A DNA stretch of 5,257 nt from contig NZ_JAXUHN010000009.1 in assembly GCF_035916875.1 (NCBI RefSeq), positions 1 to 5,257 of the forward strand, read 5' to 3'. The notes under the pieces are model-generated. The model was not told the DNA's origin. It saw only the letters and a program-made list of their open reading frames with translations, and did not search any database. This document shows, piece after piece, positions 5,173 through 5,257 of the stretch. Every line of letters starts with the position of its first letter. The stretch's first letter is position 1. Origin of the DNA: Methylomicrobium sp035916875 (GTDB lineage Bacteria > Pseudomonadota > Gammaproteobacteria > Methylococcales > Methylomonadaceae). The position numbers and the translations under genes were made by a program.

Positions 5173-5257
5173 GTAGACAGGGATGTTTCCATCCCTGCCC
5201 CTCACAGACCCGGACGTGCGGGATTACCGCATCCGGTTCCTAATGTTATGCATTAGC
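5173..5257 (-). mobile_element. 3' end of a group II intron (domains V and VI)
   Basis: On the minus strand, 5239-5207 reads as a 33-base domain V hairpin: GAACCGGATGCGG, a short loop, then CCGCACGTCCGGGTC. This closely follows the classic domain V pattern (GAGCCGTATGCG...CGCACGTACGGTTC), including the bulged bases before the distal stem. Where most introns have the AGC triad, this one has AAC at that point. It is followed by a domain VI-like stem (10 bp, one G-U pair, GAAA loop, 5199-5176) and the 3' end CTAC at 5173. No bulged branch-point A is evident inside this stem; if the stem is extended, A at 5174 could serve and the true end would lie a few bases further left. The intron body and any reverse transcriptase lie beyond the right edge. 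Confidence 0.7.
5207..5239 (-). ncRNA. Group II intron domain V
   Basis: This is the catalytic hairpin of the intron. Its lower stem pairs GAACCGG (5239-5233) with CCGGGTC (5213-5207), with an A-G mismatch at the third pair where most introns have G-U. The two-base asymmetry (AT opposite GT/AC) before the upper GCGG/CCGC stem is the usual domain V bulge. The strand is set by the order domain V then VI, which is only correct on the minus strand. Confidence 0.7.

Noticed and set aside
1..5257. CRISPR array or long tandem repeats
   Set aside because: No regularly spaced repeat units are seen anywhere in the window.

Overview
The window reads as the edge of a bacterial genomic island later damaged by mobile elements. 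The host is probably a proteobacterium: a tRNA-Arg-like 3' fragment carries an encoded CCA, and the IS66-type genes resemble gammaproteobacterial (methanotroph-like) copies. No host housekeeping gene is present, so this assignment is tentative.

Layout, left to right. Bases 1-510 hold no convincing protein gene. They hold a decayed 3' half of a tRNA-Arg(CCG)-like gene on the minus strand (192-238), which is a plausible attachment-site remnant. To its right lie several short inverted repeats and a good sigma70-type promoter (411-438) with a palindrome across it. From 511 to 3348 a plus-strand gene cluster follows: (i) a ParB-like N-terminal segment (511-927) and an HTH-bearing segment (855-1208) that look like one gene split by a -1 frameshift in a T5 run; (ii) a 64-aa helical protein starting at GTG 1198; (iii) a zeta-toxin-like P-loop kinase (1389-2000) coupled to it through an ATGA overlap; (iv) a protein I do not recognise (2047-3348), whose stop codon is supplied by the terminal inverted repeat of an inserted IS66 element.

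From 3345 to about 5110 lies a degenerate IS66-family element. Its tnpA and tnpB are fused in frame, tnpB carries a 17-bp insertion that shifts its last 23 codons, and tnpC (the DDE transposase) is cut off after the second catalytic Asp. After about 65 unassigned bases, the right edge holds the 3' end (domains V and VI) of a minus-strand group II intron whose body lies outside the window.

The cluster 511-3348 is the most interesting part. A ParB-like/HTH protein, a small protein plus zeta-like kinase (a candidate toxin-antitoxin pair), and a large protein that may be the front part of an integrase-like protein sit directly beside a tRNA-derived att-like sequence. This would suit a maintenance and mobility module of an integrative element, but the element as seen is broken in several places. 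All functional statements are read from sequence by eye; no database search was made.
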